Assembly (NCBI GenBank): GCA_015680685.1
Contig: MNCI01005895.1
Location: forward strand, 735,977-799,976
Direction: 5' to 3'
Source: Gnetum montanum
Taxonomy: Eukaryota > Streptophyta > Gnetopsida > Gnetales > Gnetaceae
DNA: 64,000 nucleotides
Part shown: positions 1 to 11,689 of the stretch, piece by piece
How positions within the stretch are numbered: the first letter of the stretch is position 1
Layout: each line of letters opens with the position of its first letter
Translations under genes and position numbers: made by a program
The notes under the pieces: generated by a model
What the model saw: the letters and a program-made list of their open reading frames with translations, nothing else
Told to the model about the DNA's origin: nothing
Databases searched by the model: none

Positions 1-55
1 TCCTCTAATGCAAATCCATTAGTGGCTCATAGATCAGCTAATATGGTTGAATAGG

Positions 56-2653
56 TCTAGGGAGCCACAAGACATAGCGTCTCACGATGATGAGGTGTTC
101 CAAGACTGGCAAGAGGAACTGGATTCCCAATCCGAGGGTGGGGGTCAAACTAACCCTGCCACCCTTCCTCCCACCCCATCTTTCTAGAAAAACCCACTCT
201 CTACTGTCGCTCCCTTTATGATCACATATGCACCATCACAACTCGCAATTCCATTGACAATGGGTAGCCATGCCATTGCCTCAGTATATCAACATGCCTA
301 CTCCCCTGTCTCATTCTTAGCCACTACCACTCTGCAAACTGTTCCCTAGTCCATTCTTTCATCACACCACACACCGATCATGGCTACCCTACCCTACGTT
401 CACACTGTACCTACATCATAGTTACATGTAGTTTTTGCATCCATTCCAGTGTCTACACATGTTCCACCATTAGTGGTGGGCCCAATCCTACCCATATGGT
501 GGATCCCATTCACTTCTCCTCCTATTTCGTAGCCATTGCATATGTCCCACTACACTCACCACCAGATGTACCAAGTCTCGAAAATGGTACAACCAAGCAT
601 AGGACTATGGCCTACCCCATCGTTCACACAAACAACCTACCCTGTGGCACAACTAGTAGCTACTACTCCAGTAGCACCACCTACTAGATGGTGGATAACA
701 CAAGTAGCACTGCTCATAGGGGCCACACCAACAACACCACCTATCAATCATGTTGCTGCCCCTGCCACACCACAGATGGGAGTTTCCACTGCACCTCCCC
801 AACCATCCGCATCATCCCTGTGTCTAGATCAAGTGTTCTAGCTTATCTAGACCCTTACAAAGGAAATCAAATGCCTCAAGGTTGCTGGTTCTAACACGGT
901 ACAAGTAATGGACTTCTACTAGGATGATCCCATCAGGTCAATAGTCCCTATGCTAACTTTATCCCCTAGGATGCCACTCGCCCATTTTACAAAATAAAGT
1001 GGGGAGGGTTATCCTAATGTGCATCTTATTACATTTAGATCTGAGTCTCTTCTTTTGCAACAATGGCCACACACAATCATCTGTGCCTTTGCTATGTCTC
1101 TAACAGGTAAAGCTCTCGACTAGTATTACGTGCTCTCACGCTCCTCCATCTCAACCCTAGAGGAGCTTCTAACCCATTTTGTAATGCATTTCAAGTATAA
1201 ATTGAGAGCAGAAGTTATGCTAGATCAACTAATGAGCATGAAGAAAGATCTAGTAGAACCAGTCTAGAAATTCATACAACAGTGGAGCGCTAACATTAAC
1301 AAGATCCGCGAGCCCATCATGGAGGCCCATCTACTGGCCATCTTTAAGGGTGCAGTGAATGAATTTATTAAGGCCAAACTGTACTGTCTCGCTCCCCAAA
1401 CTCTTAGTTGGGCTTTCACCCAAACAAAGAGCATACAAGACATGGTTGAAGCAAGTAAAGACCTGGCCTATGTTGCATACAAGAACACCTTTACGAAGAA
1501 GGAAAAGGACAAGGGAAAGGATGCAACAACCATAGTGGCTACTATGGCAAATGAAGCCAAACCCAACAACAACAAGAACAACAAGAAAGAGGCCACAGCA
1601 GCAACTAACCCTGCGCCTAACTAGGGCAACGCAGCTCAACCCTCCACATCTACATCCAAAGAATCCACATCGCCCAAGATAAACTTTGAGTGTAAAGATC
1701 ACTCTAAATATACCCCACTACCTGTCAAGCCTTTAGCACTTCTGAAGCAATTACTGGTAGCAGGGTATATCCAACACAAGTTGATGTCAGAGGAGGGAGT
1801 CAAAAAACATCAATGGTACTACGAACTCCTTAGGAACCCCTCCTTGGCCTTGCCCAATGAGCTGCTAGTTCCTAAGAATTTCAAGGTAGAGTGGTTCTGT
1901 GACTACCATCAATAGTGTGGTCACAACATGGATTATTGCATGGCATTAAAAGAAAGCATCCAAATAATGATTAATCAAGGGAAACTTGTTTTAGACAAAA
2001 TCAACCTAGTGCATCCTGAAAATTAGTCTTTTCATGTCTATATGGATCCACTTAATGCCAACAACACTAGCTACATTAACAAAACCATCAACATTGATAG
2101 TAATCCTAAACTACCCCAGTAGCTGTTTGTGGTTTGTGTGCCTCAACGTAGCATACCAACATCATCAATGGCTAAAAAAACTCCTCAACAACCATTTGTC
2201 CTGAGAGTCCCTCCCCAAACATCCACCCCTACACTGCCTATAAGAAAAATAGCACCACCACAGCATCCATTAATACCATTAGCACCATTTGTTATCAGGG
2301 GGCCAAGTCACTCAACTGTCCCCACCCTACATAAGATAGCACCACAGCCTTCTTGTCAAAAGAAATGAGAAGAGTGCTTGATAGGTGAGGCATCAACAAA
2401 ATGTACCATCTGAGGTACTTCTAAACCTATGCCCTCATCCTCTAGATCTACATCCTCATTGCCAAAAGATAACGTTGCTACCTGTGCATCCTCATCACCA
2501 CCTCGCTCGAAAGGGTCTGACCCTAGACACACAACTACCCCTCCTTCGGAAATTCATCTCCTGGGACGAATGGAAGGGAAGAAAAGCAGTAAACAAGAAG
2601 GTGGCCCAGGCCTTTTAAGTGCTCTCACTCAGGTCAAGCAGGCTCTAAAGTAG
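56..2653 (+). pseudogene. gag: Element 1 gag remnant
   Basis: One frame stays in register from about 56 to 2653, broken only by in-frame stops. A capsid-type gag domain lies at about 960-1390 (HFTK, YPNVHLITF, then a helical part with WAFTQTKS near 1410). A degenerate knuckle region at about 1888-2010 reads C-x2-YH...CGHNMDYC and then ALKESIQIMINQGKL, as in many plant Ty3/gypsy gags. A proline-rich linker (2020-2650) repeats the motif PFVLRVP/PFVIRGP. Gag would form the particle that packages element RNA. There are 12 TAG, 1 TAA and 2 TGA stops before the TAG at 2651. No frameshift is evident over 2.6 kb, which is unusual for such an old copy. The true start lies at or left of the window edge. 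Confidence 0.75.
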
Positions 2654-2662
2654 AAAAAAATA

Positions 2663-3436
2663 GCGTTGAGCCTATATGACCTGATTATGACTTCTACTGC
2701 ACACCATGAGGCTCTGGTTCATATGTTAATGGTAATACCAAATGAAGAGAACATGCCAGCAAAAGAAAAAGCAATTCACTCAGTCATGCTTCCTGCTATG
2801 CCTGTAGAACTGCAGCCATCCCAATTGACTTTTTGCAATGATTCCATTAGGAAAGACCCTGAAAAGGGTCAGGTGACTACAACACCTCCTTTCATCACAA
2901 TTCAGATCAGTCAACATAAGATCCAGAGGGTACACGTTGATGATGGGGCTGCTACAAATGTCATCTGATTCCCTATTATGGATAAGTTGGGCTTGGTCAA
3001 CCAAATCAGACCCATGATAATGTCATGCTTAAAGTCATTCAATAGGGCACGGTTCATGGTGAAAGGCATAGTCCACATTGACTTTGTGGCAGGGGACTAG
3101 TTCCCCACTAATGCAATGGTTATCGTGGTGGAAGAGATGCCCAGGTTTAACCTAATTTTGGGGAGATCATGGTTAGCACAACTTAGGGCCATCTCTTCAC
3201 CCATACATCAAGAGATCCATCTACCTTATGCAAGTAGGGAGGTGGTAATCCATGGTGACGAGGTAACAATGCAAGCAATAAATAATGTAGATATGGAGTA
3301 GGGCTTGGAGGTCATAACCTTCGAGAATGAATTTCTTGTCTTTGTAGATATTGACTACTTAGTGAAAGAGTTGGCCCAACACACCAGCTCAGAAAACAAA
3401 AATGCATGGGCCAAGTTGCCCTTCTAAGCGGAGTAA
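2663..3436 (+). pseudogene. Element 1 retropepsin-type protease remnant
   Basis: This follows gag in the same frame. It begins with a conserved preface (SLYDLIMTSTAHHEAL) that also occurs in element 2 as RLYDLVMTSATHHESL. The active-site region reads VHVDDGAATNVI at about 2930, in the place of the usual D-S/T-G-A. The second half at 3116-3300 reads FNLILGRSWL...SSPIHQ, the expected flap and GR motif of plant Ty3/gypsy proteases. The enzyme would cleave the Gag-Pol polyprotein. Stops at 2966, 3098 and 3299 inactivate it. I am sure of the family from the motif order, and less sure of the exact ends. Confidence 0.75.
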
Positions 3437-3649
3437 AATGATGTAGATGAATTCCTTAGCAAAGCGTCTCAGCCTTACGCCTCACCCAATCCACGATGAG
3501 TTAGAAAGCAGTTATGCATAGCATAGCAAACCCACTGCTTCCTACCTAGTTAACATCCTTTGTACATTTACCACTTATTGGCTTCACATTCATCCATCTA
3601 CGCTAGGTACACCAACTTACTTTTCTAAAACCATTAACATATCTTCTGT

Positions 3650-3805
3650 TTACACCATGGCTTGGAATGGTCTAAAACTATATCGCACCATGGCCTGAAA
3701 TGGCCTAAAACTAGCAATGACCCAAAATGACCTAAAAGTATACCATCACCCCATGGCCCGAAATGGCCTAAAACTACGCATCACCTGAAATGGACTAAAA
3801 CTAAA
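3650..3805 (+). repeat. Short tandem repeat with TAAAACTA core, left of antisense gene
   Basis: About five irregular units of 25-45 bases share the core ATGGCCTGAAATGGCCTAAAACTA, written in variants such as CTTGGAATGGTCTAAAACTA. Related cores occur at 8845-9235 and 12835-13175 in this element, and near 22240-22600, 31010-31180 and 42297 in the other Tat-like elements. Between 3436 and 3650 I see no gene. Confidence 0.75.
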
Positions 3806-3943
3806 ATGAGAAACATAGAAACCAATCACATAGACAACATAGGTAACGCATAAACTAGAGTAGCATCAATCTTGCTATAATCTATTTTTCATTCAAAATT
3901 TCACTTAGACAATATTTGCAATAGTTTTACAAAAATACAAAAA

Positions 3944-6900
3944 TCAAAAGCCTTGCTGCCATACGTCATCTTCCCCTACATCATTTCCCTCTGCATCTCC
4001 TTCTTCCACATCATCATTTCCATCCTCTAGGGGCCCTGCTTCTTCATTCAGAATCTACACCATAAAAATGAAGTAGTCAGCTAGAGTTACACATAATGGC
4101 TATAAAAACATAAACTGTTGCATCACAGAAAGTGAATAACCTGAGATGGCCCCATGTCTGTCTTGGGGGGTATGCGATCCAATCTGATCCTGAGGTAGTA
4201 CCAGACCTACTCGTCTATAATATCCACCCAGTGCCTATCGTTCAGTTCAGTGTTTTTTGCAGCTTTCTCCTTTTCGATGGTCACCCATCTTGGCTATCCT
4301 GGAGAAAAGGACGTAGTAGAGGTCTTACCTATGGGAAGATTCACTTCTTGCTTAGGAGATTCACTGAACATCACTTGTTGCATGAACTTGTTGTAAGCCT
4401 TAGAAGCACCAATGGCATCTAGGAATGCTTCATGAGTATACAAATTTACTGAAGCATCTTGGTATTGTTTGTGGTAGGTGGAACATTCCAGTTTATACAT
4501 ATGCTTATGATTCTTCTGGGATTGCCCCCACTTTTAAACTATAGCACTATAATCCTTCCAGTCTTGGTTCTTCTGAGCCAACAAGTCCATCTGCATCTGC
4601 TACTTAATTATCTCCATGTTGGCCTTGTTGTTGCGCTGCACAACCGTCCAATATCTTGCATAATCTATGAAGACTATGCACCAACTACCATTGTTGGTAT
4701 CATGGCCTAGGAAGAACTCATTCCTGGAATGAAGGTCTTCCACCTTAGCTATCAGACTGGACTTTTCTCTCTCTTTCCTCTGGACCCATTTCCACAGGAC
4801 TTCATTCATGCACCTACACTCCCATAAGGAGCATGGTGAGGGCAACACACATTTTCTAGCCTTGTCGTATATGTGACAAGGCACCTTGGTCACTTCAGGT
4901 GGGAATGTAGGCATGATGTCCACCTTTACTACTTGTTTTGGATCCCACTTGAGGTAAGAGGTTGTTATCACACATAAAAGCACATTAGTCATAGTAGCGT
5001 AGCAAAGTTTGGCAACTTAAGAAGTCTATTGTAGCAAGCTAAAAGCCTAGCATAGCCACTTTACTTACCCACTTCTGGATCGACTTGTTTGAGATGACCA
5101 ATCATGTCGTCAACAACCTCCTACATGAACGTAAGATTGTTAAGGATCTTGGCCCAAGGTTCCAGCCAGATCAAGGAAGGTCCTGCAATGTCAACAACAA
5201 TGTCTACCATATAACCAAACATGTTAATCATGCCTGAGGTGGAGTACAATAAAGCTGGTGAGTAACACAAATGACAATGTAAATGATCCTACCCAGCAAA
5301 CTCTCAGGGGTGATAGCGGGGGGGGGGATCACCCATCAACATACTATTGAATATATGGTCAAACTCACTAGCATCTAGTTGTAGCTCCCCTCCTTGTTGG
5401 CTTAACACTATGATAGCACCCTTCGTGTTCATCTGCTCCTCTGATGGTGAAATGAACTTAGAAAAAGGATCATTAGTAGAAGTTCCTTTCTCATTGACAT
5501 GGGCTTCCTCTTTATTCACTGGGGCCTTTCTTTTTAACGCATCAACATCCTCATCATCAGTGGGGTAATCCTCCTTGTTGGCAAAAATGTCCTCCTCGTT
5601 AGCAAGGGAATTTTCTTCATCGATGGGAGCCCCTTCCTTTGTAGTAGGGGTTCCTTCTCTCTTACGTAGGGCCCTTTCCTCTATGGTTGGGCCCTCACAT
5701 CTTTATCAGCCACCCCTATTTTAGGGGTTGACACCTCTTCATTACCTTCTTCTTCTTCTTCTTCTTCCTCTAATAGCAAAGAAAGTTTGCATTAGGCCAT
5801 AGCGTATTAACTCAAAATCGATGCTACACTATGCTATGCTACCTACTGTGCACAACATAGTAAGAATTAACAAAATAAGTGAATAAATAAGCAAAATGAA
5901 AAAAGCATTTACCAATGGAGGGCTATATCCTACGTAGCTTGAACCACAGTGTTTGCCCCTCTTCTTCTTTCGTACAAGGAGGCTCCTCAGCTGGACGAGA
6001 CCTCTTTCATTGCAACTTGGTAGCCACTATCTCCGTGATGAGACGTTTCCCTTGTGATATGCTACTAGTAGCAGTAGGGGATGCCTCATCCACGCTGTCC
6101 TAGCCATGGAAGTTGTGGGCCACTTGATCCTTAGTCTTAATTGAAAATGACTCCCTAATAGCCTTTGGGGGATCTTGGGCTTAAGAGATCTAGAAGACTT
6201 GGCAAATTCATGGTTTGGAAATATAGATACGATCTTGCATAACCTAGACTCCATTCTCACAGACCACCAAGAATTTTGCAAAATGCCACAAGCAAGCTAT
6301 GTAAAAGGCATGATGCACGTTGAAATGAGACTCATGCTTCTTATGAAGCTTGATCATTTCAGCTTGCAGGCCTTTGCAGAGATGCCTAGCCCAATTGTAA
6401 TGGGCCCCCTCTTTCATGACCTCCCTCATCACCCAAGCTTGCTCAATCCCAATGATCTTTCCTTGGGAAAGTAGCTTAGGGAAAGCACATACACGAAGGA
6501 TGGGGTAAATGTTTTTAGCTACTTTCAGCTTTGCTTTTTTCATAAGGATCCCCTTTCACCCTTTTGCCACCCCTAGCCACTCCTCAATGTCCCCCTAATG
6601 GTTTGCCTCTTTTTTGATCTTTGCCCCTATGGGGAGACCATCAGCAGGGACAGCAAAGAGGTCCACGAATAGTTGGTCATTAATTTCAAGGACCACTAGC
6701 ACACTGTGCACATGTGTGCGAAAGAGATCTGCCTTTTCAAAAAATGAGTTAGCTAGGGCCAGCATCTTAGCAGTAGGGATGCTTGGGTTCACAACCAAGA
6801 AAAACTCCATGAGTCCAATGTCCTGAAGATAGTTGGTTAGCGATTCCGGGGCCTTGTTGCAAAGCCAGCATTGAGTCTCTACTACCTCCCTGTACTTGAA

Positions 6901-8580
6901 GTAGATGTTGGCTTCATGATTCCCAGAGGTGATCACTGTCACCTCCTCAGACTTCTACACCACTATAGCAGTTTGAATAAGGAAAAAAGCAAAAAACTTA
7001 CATAAAAGTAGAAATAGCATAAAAAAAGGAGCAACACTCGAACATGCAAGAAACTCACTATTTAGCTTACCAGGTTTAAATGGAGATGGGAATGGTAGAA
7101 GATCCACCAATGCATCTTCAACAGTGATCAGCCTAAGGGATTCCCAATCCCCATACAACCAACAAAACTCCTTGCATCTATTGTAGAGCTAGCAGTACTG
7201 GGCTGGGTAGGTTTTGTACTCACCCTTGCATTGGCATATCACACCTGCATGCATAATCTCAATGAAAGAAAACTCCCATAGTGCCATATGTGCCAAGGCT
7301 AATACATCCATATCACCATGAAGCCCATTCTTGTTGATGAAAAACTTGGTAACAAAAACATGTTGTTAACATTTGCCTAGCGTAGCAGAATACATTTACA
7401 AAACTCAGCCACCGGCACAGTAAACGGTTCTTGGTGGGTTTTGAAAATGTGTTCCCATGTGGTGGGAAATAAAGAAAGTGTTGTATAGATGGTACCAATT
7501 ATATTCGGGCATCTCCCAGACCTAGGCCAGATGCCTCAAATCTTTTGGGCACTGATTGGATCCTTCTCCCTACCCTCTCCTAATTGCTACATCCATCAAA
7601 AATCTAAGAATATCCTGATTTGCCCTAGGAAACATGGTTTCTATTACTACGGTTGCTACCTCCTCTAACAAGTGTGACCAAACGATCACACTAGAGTACT
7701 AGAGGAGAATTGCAGGAAGTCACGTGTGCCTTCCCAGAACCAGACCACCTATTGCCCCACATGCGCATGGGGTTGAGGAACGTTGGCCACCAGTTCTCTT
7801 AGGCAGCATAGGATCCCTACAATTTCTAGGACAATTAAGATTGACCTTAGCACCATCTTGCATAACACAATTACAAATGTTAACATCATGTTCGAGTGGG
7901 ATACACATATAGCATGATAGAATTAGCAGTTAGTAGATAGCGTAGAATGAATCTCTCCATGCATGTAGCGTAGCAAAAAACATAAAGGCAATAGCGTAGT
8001 AGAATTAGCCTAGTGTAGCAACGAAAAACTAAACATAAAGCTTTAAATAAGAAAGAATTCAATGCGCTACACTAGTTTCAACAAATCCTTTTCCTAACAG
8101 AATGATTCGCATTACGCTGCGATAGACACGTGTTACATTGTCAAATCATGCACATGGACAAACCCTCTTGAGGGTTGTATGCTACGCTATTCACATGCTA
8201 AGTTGCTAAAATCCCCTAAGCTTCTATGGAAAGCTAGCCACAACAATGACGATCTAGGAAACACTACATGCAACCTTAGCATAGCATCTGTACACTCGTC
8301 ATAGTAGAATTGGCAACAATGACAGTGTAATGGCCAAAATAGCAATAAAAAGATGACAGAAAATGAAAATTGCATAGAAAAAATCATAGAAACGAAAACA
8401 GAAAAAGTAGAAGCAATAACAGCAGCATAGAAAAATAAAGGAGAATAGCGTAGCAACTTACCGGGCCAATGGGATCTCCTCTCCCACCACGACATGCACC
8501 TGTGACACACGTCCTAGGGTCTCCTTCACTTTGGCTACCTTGGTGAGTGCTAGGTGTTCGTGTTCTCTCTTGGGAGCCAT
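3944..8580 (-). pseudogene. Antisense multi-exon gene inside element 1 (copy 1)
   Basis: This gene runs opposite to its host element, between protease and RT. Proposed exons: 8580-8462 (ATG, starts MAPKREHEHLALTK, donor G|GTAAGT); about 7915-7385 (VIVWSHLLEE, ETMFPRANQD); about 7380-7071 (LHGDMDVLALAHMALWEF, donor GTAAGC); 6954-5913 (acceptor GTGTAG; CWLCNKAPES, IEEWLGVA); 5769-5293 (Glu-rich, then ELQLDASEFDHIF); 5182-5069 (donor GTGG|GTAAGT); about 4985-4141 (LKWDP, MPTFPPEV); 4054-3944 (acidic tail ending DDVWQQGF and a stop). Elements 2 and 3 carry matching exons. In-frame stops and at least two frame changes kill it. I do not recognise a function. Extra and antisense ORFs are known in Tat-lineage elements, which is the nearest described parallel, but those I know of lie between integrase and the 3' LTR. 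Confidence 0.7.
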
Positions 8581-8714
8581 TGCTTTAGTTGTCGATTCTT
8601 CCTTGGACGCTACACTGAATCGCCTTGCTCTTAGTTAGCACAATTACTCTATGCTCTAAATGAAAGATCTATGCTATTACAGTAAAAGTGACAAGTTTAT
8701 TGGGGGTAAACCCC

Positions 8715-8722
8715 TATTTAAT
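8715..8722 (-). promoter_or_regulatory. Possible TATA box of antisense gene copy 1
   Basis: On the minus strand ATTAAATA lies about 135 bases upstream of the proposed ATG at 8580, in an otherwise gene-free gap. The spacing would give a 5' leader of about 100 bases. Such AT-rich octamers are common by chance here, so this is only a candidate. Confidence 0.25.
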
Positions 8723-8844
8723 GCTAAAATGGTAAAAAAGAACTTGTCATTTTCTCTCCTCGATTAATGAGGAACGTTCCATATAGCATAGTATTCCCCG
8801 ATAGCGTAGTGGCACTATTTGCATTATGGTAGATGGGCCTGATT

Positions 8845-9235
8845 AAAAACTTTGATGCACTTTAAACTAGCTGTTGGCCTTTGCAAAAATAACTAGCTAG
8901 ATGGTTAGTAAGTACCTTAAACTAGTAGCTTCGAACTTTTGCATCTATACGATCTGCAAAGACCTTAAACTAGCATCTTCGAACTTTTGCATCCAGACTA
9001 TCCACAAAGACCTTAAACTAGCAAATTCTAACCCATAGCCTCTATCAAGTTAATGGTCTGCAAAGATTTTAAATTAGTAATTCTAACACATAGCTTTGAT
9101 CTCGTTAGTAGTTCGCAAAGACCTTAAAATAATACTTCTAATTGGCAAACCTAACCCATTAGTGGTCCGTAAATCCTTAAACTAGCAATTTTACACTTTT
9201 GCGTCTAGGCAGTTCACTATGATTTTAAACTGGAA
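8845..9235 (+). repeat. Tandem repeat with CCTTAAACTAG core, right of antisense gene
   Basis: Roughly six or seven units of 55-70 bases contain GCAAAGACCTTAAACTAGCA followed by TTCGAACTTTTGCATC or decayed versions. The array separates the antisense gene start from the RT region. The stretch 9236-9440 shows nothing further that I can identify. Confidence 0.75.
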
Positions 9236-9479
9236 GGTTGAAAATTTCACATCATATTTTATAGTTATTTCAACTATTTGCATCTCATTTCTACTTTACA
9301 AATTCTTACTATGCACTGTTGCTACAAATAGGTATCCCTTGACTAGGCATTCATATCATCGTGGTAGGTTGAGCAAGAATGGCAATGCACTATGATCTTT
9401 CTTCACCTCTAGCCTTGATAGGTCCACATGGTGAGCTTGTAAGACAATTGAACCCAAAGTCAATAGAATAGGATTCATC

Positions 9480-10976
9480 CATAGAAAGCACTATAATATG
9501 ATCCAAGCCCTAGATTTAGAGGCCTAGGATGTAACTGAGGACCCTCTCATTGAGATTCCTGTGACCACATCTAGGGGGAAAATAAAAATGTTAAAGCTTA
9601 GCTCCCTCCTAGATTTACAAACACACAAAGATGTAGCCAAGGTACTACAGAATAATATCAAAGTATTCGCGTGGTCTTACAATGACATGCTGGGTTTAGA
9701 TTCGAGGCTCATACAACACAACATTGTCTTAGATCCATAAATGAAAGCAATTAAGCGTAAGGCTCACAAGGTTAAACCAGAGATCACACTAGCTGTATGG
9801 GATGAAAACACCAAGCTCTATCAGGCTGGTTTCATCGGTGTATTTGATTACTTAGAGTGGGTGTCAAAAATCGTTGTGGTTTCTAAGAAAATAGGAGAAA
9901 TACAAATCTGTATAGACTTCTGGGATCTGAACAAGGCAATGATCAAAGACAATTTCCCATTGCAGAGTATCGATCAACTCATCGACACTATGGCTAATCA
10001 TGCTCTATTATCCTTCATGGATAGTTTCTCAAGCTATAACCAAATTCACATAAACCTAGAGCATTAGTTAACAACAACCTTCATAACCCCATAGGGTACT
10101 TTCTATTATACTATGATGCCCTTTGGGCTCAAGAATTCCAGAGCAACCTACCAAAGAGCCATGACATACATCTTTAGTGACTACATCCTAGAAACTTTGA
10201 ATGACTATGTGGATGACATAGCGGTCAAATCTAAAGAGGCTTCTGATCATCCCAACAATCTAGGTGTAGTTCTCAAGCATTGCCAAATGTAGGATTTATG
10301 CCTTAACCCAAAAAGGTGTGTCTTCGCAGTGAGGACCAGATACATGTAAGGATTTGTAATATTGAAGGTTAGAGTACGAGTGAACCCTGACAAAGTCAAG
10401 GCCATAGTTAATCTAGCACCACCTACAAATCTTAAATAATTACGTGGGTTACAAAGTAGGGTACAGTTCATCAGGAGGTTTATAGAAAAGTTGACTGACA
10501 AGTTACACCCCATGCGACATCTACTAAAGAAGGGGGTTAACTTCGAATGGACAACACAATACCAACAAGCCTTTTATGATTTGAAGAAAGAGCTTTTACA
10601 CCTCCCAACTAATTACCCACCACAAAGGGATAAGCCTTTCTTCATCTACCTTGCCACCTCAGATAGGTCTATCGTGGCACTGTTATATCAAAGAAGAGAT
10701 GATAGCTCTGAGATTCCAGTGTACTATATAAGTCATGCATTGATAGCATATGAGATAAGATACAATGAGGTGGAGAGAAACTACCTTTCCCTAGTGTTTG
10801 CATTAAAGAAGTGGAGGCACTACCTATTTCACAATAAAGTTAACATCATTTTCAGGAGTAATGTACTCTGGGCTATCACAAATAATCTATATGAAAGCAG
10901 TAGGATAGCCCAATGGAAAGCCATAACAGTGGCATTTGATTTGAATTATGTAAGCCAATCATCGATGAAGCGTTAA
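9480..10976 (+). pseudogene. pol: Element 1 reverse transcriptase and first RNase H remnant
   Basis: The leader (KVFAWSYNDMLGLD near 9670) is followed by the RT fingers and palm: SKKIGEIQICIDFWDLNKA at about 9885, FMDSFSSYNQI at about 10013, TFYYTMMPFGLKN near 10100, and the catalytic YVDDIAVKS at about 10208. The connection and RNase H H1 region follows to 10976 (FFIYLATSDRSIVALL, YYISHAL, KKWRHYLFHNK). RT and RNase H would copy element RNA into DNA. The YVDD box is intact although in-frame stops lie nearby (10065, 10090, 10288, 10348, 10437). It continues after a shift into the second RNase H near 11000. Confidence 0.85.
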
Positions 10977-10999
10977 GCTATAGTAATGCAACTTAGGAC

Positions 11000-11623
11000 C
11001 TACCTGTCAATGATCAGGCAATCATAGATCCTAAATTCCTTGACGAGCATGTTAGCACTATCAACACTGTCCCATGGCATCTTGAAGCTACTTTGCATTT
11101 TGACGGTGCCTCGACCATAGGAGGAGGTAGTGAAGCTACCATCATTACATTTCCCTAGAGGGAAATTTAGCCTTTTTCTTATCATTTTGTATTCCTTTGT
11201 ACAAACAATGTGGTAGAGTATGAAGGGTTACTTAGGGGCCTCTTAGCAGCCCAAGCATTAAGCATCCAACACCTGGTGATTTGCTAGGATTCACAACTCA
11301 TTTTGAATCAAATCACTAAGGTCTATGCATACAAATCTACACACCTACAACCCTACTACAACCTAGAAAAATGTTTTCTTAAATATTTTGCAACAACGGA
11401 CATTCAACACGTGCCGCACAATGAAAACACCATAGCAGATGCCCTGGTAACCCTAGCGTTAAATGTGCCATCACACCTGTTGGCAAGTTTTGCAGATTTA
11501 ATTACCGAGTGTACAGAGCCTATCACTCAGGTGGTACACGTAGCCTCTATTAGTGTTGCAGACACCCAGGAGTGGTACACCAACATTAAAGCCTACCTAC
11601 AACATCGAGAGCCCCCAAGCTGA
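11000..11623 (+). pseudogene. pol: Element 1 second (archaeal-type) RNase H remnant
   Basis: After a one-base frame change near 11000 the sequence reads LDEHVSTINTVPWHLEATLHFDGAST, the first strand and Asp of a second RNase H fold, then NNVVEYEGLLRGLLAAQAL, DSQLILNQI and HNENTIADAL (broken here into listed motifs). These are the D, E, D and D/N landmarks of the extra RNase H found in Tat-lineage elements. It is followed by a linker (VVHVASISVADTQEWY) leading to integrase. Stops occur at about 11156, 11171 and 11285. The diagnostic value is in the order RT, RNase H, RNase H, integrase. Confidence 0.8.
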
Positions 11624-11689
11624 TTAACATCTACCCAAAGAGATGCGATCTGCAAATGTTCTCGGTAATATGTGCTCATGAGAGATAAC

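Noticed and set aside
1331-1702. 123-codon minus-strand open stretch
   Set aside because: It lies opposite the element 1 gag frame, which has clear gag motifs. The minus reading has no motif and no match in element 2.
56-3301. TAG reassigned or read through in element 1 gag-protease
   Set aside because: Stops of all three kinds occur in pol and in the other elements, and the DNA is plant nuclear. Decay by deamination explains the bias more simply.
4132-6826. Plus-strand open stretches at 4132-4422, 4459-4710, 5347-5568, 5915-6103, 6175-6474 and 6614-6826
   Set aside because: They are opposite antisense-gene exons whose minus-strand reading is conserved with copies 2 and 3. The plus readings are not conserved.
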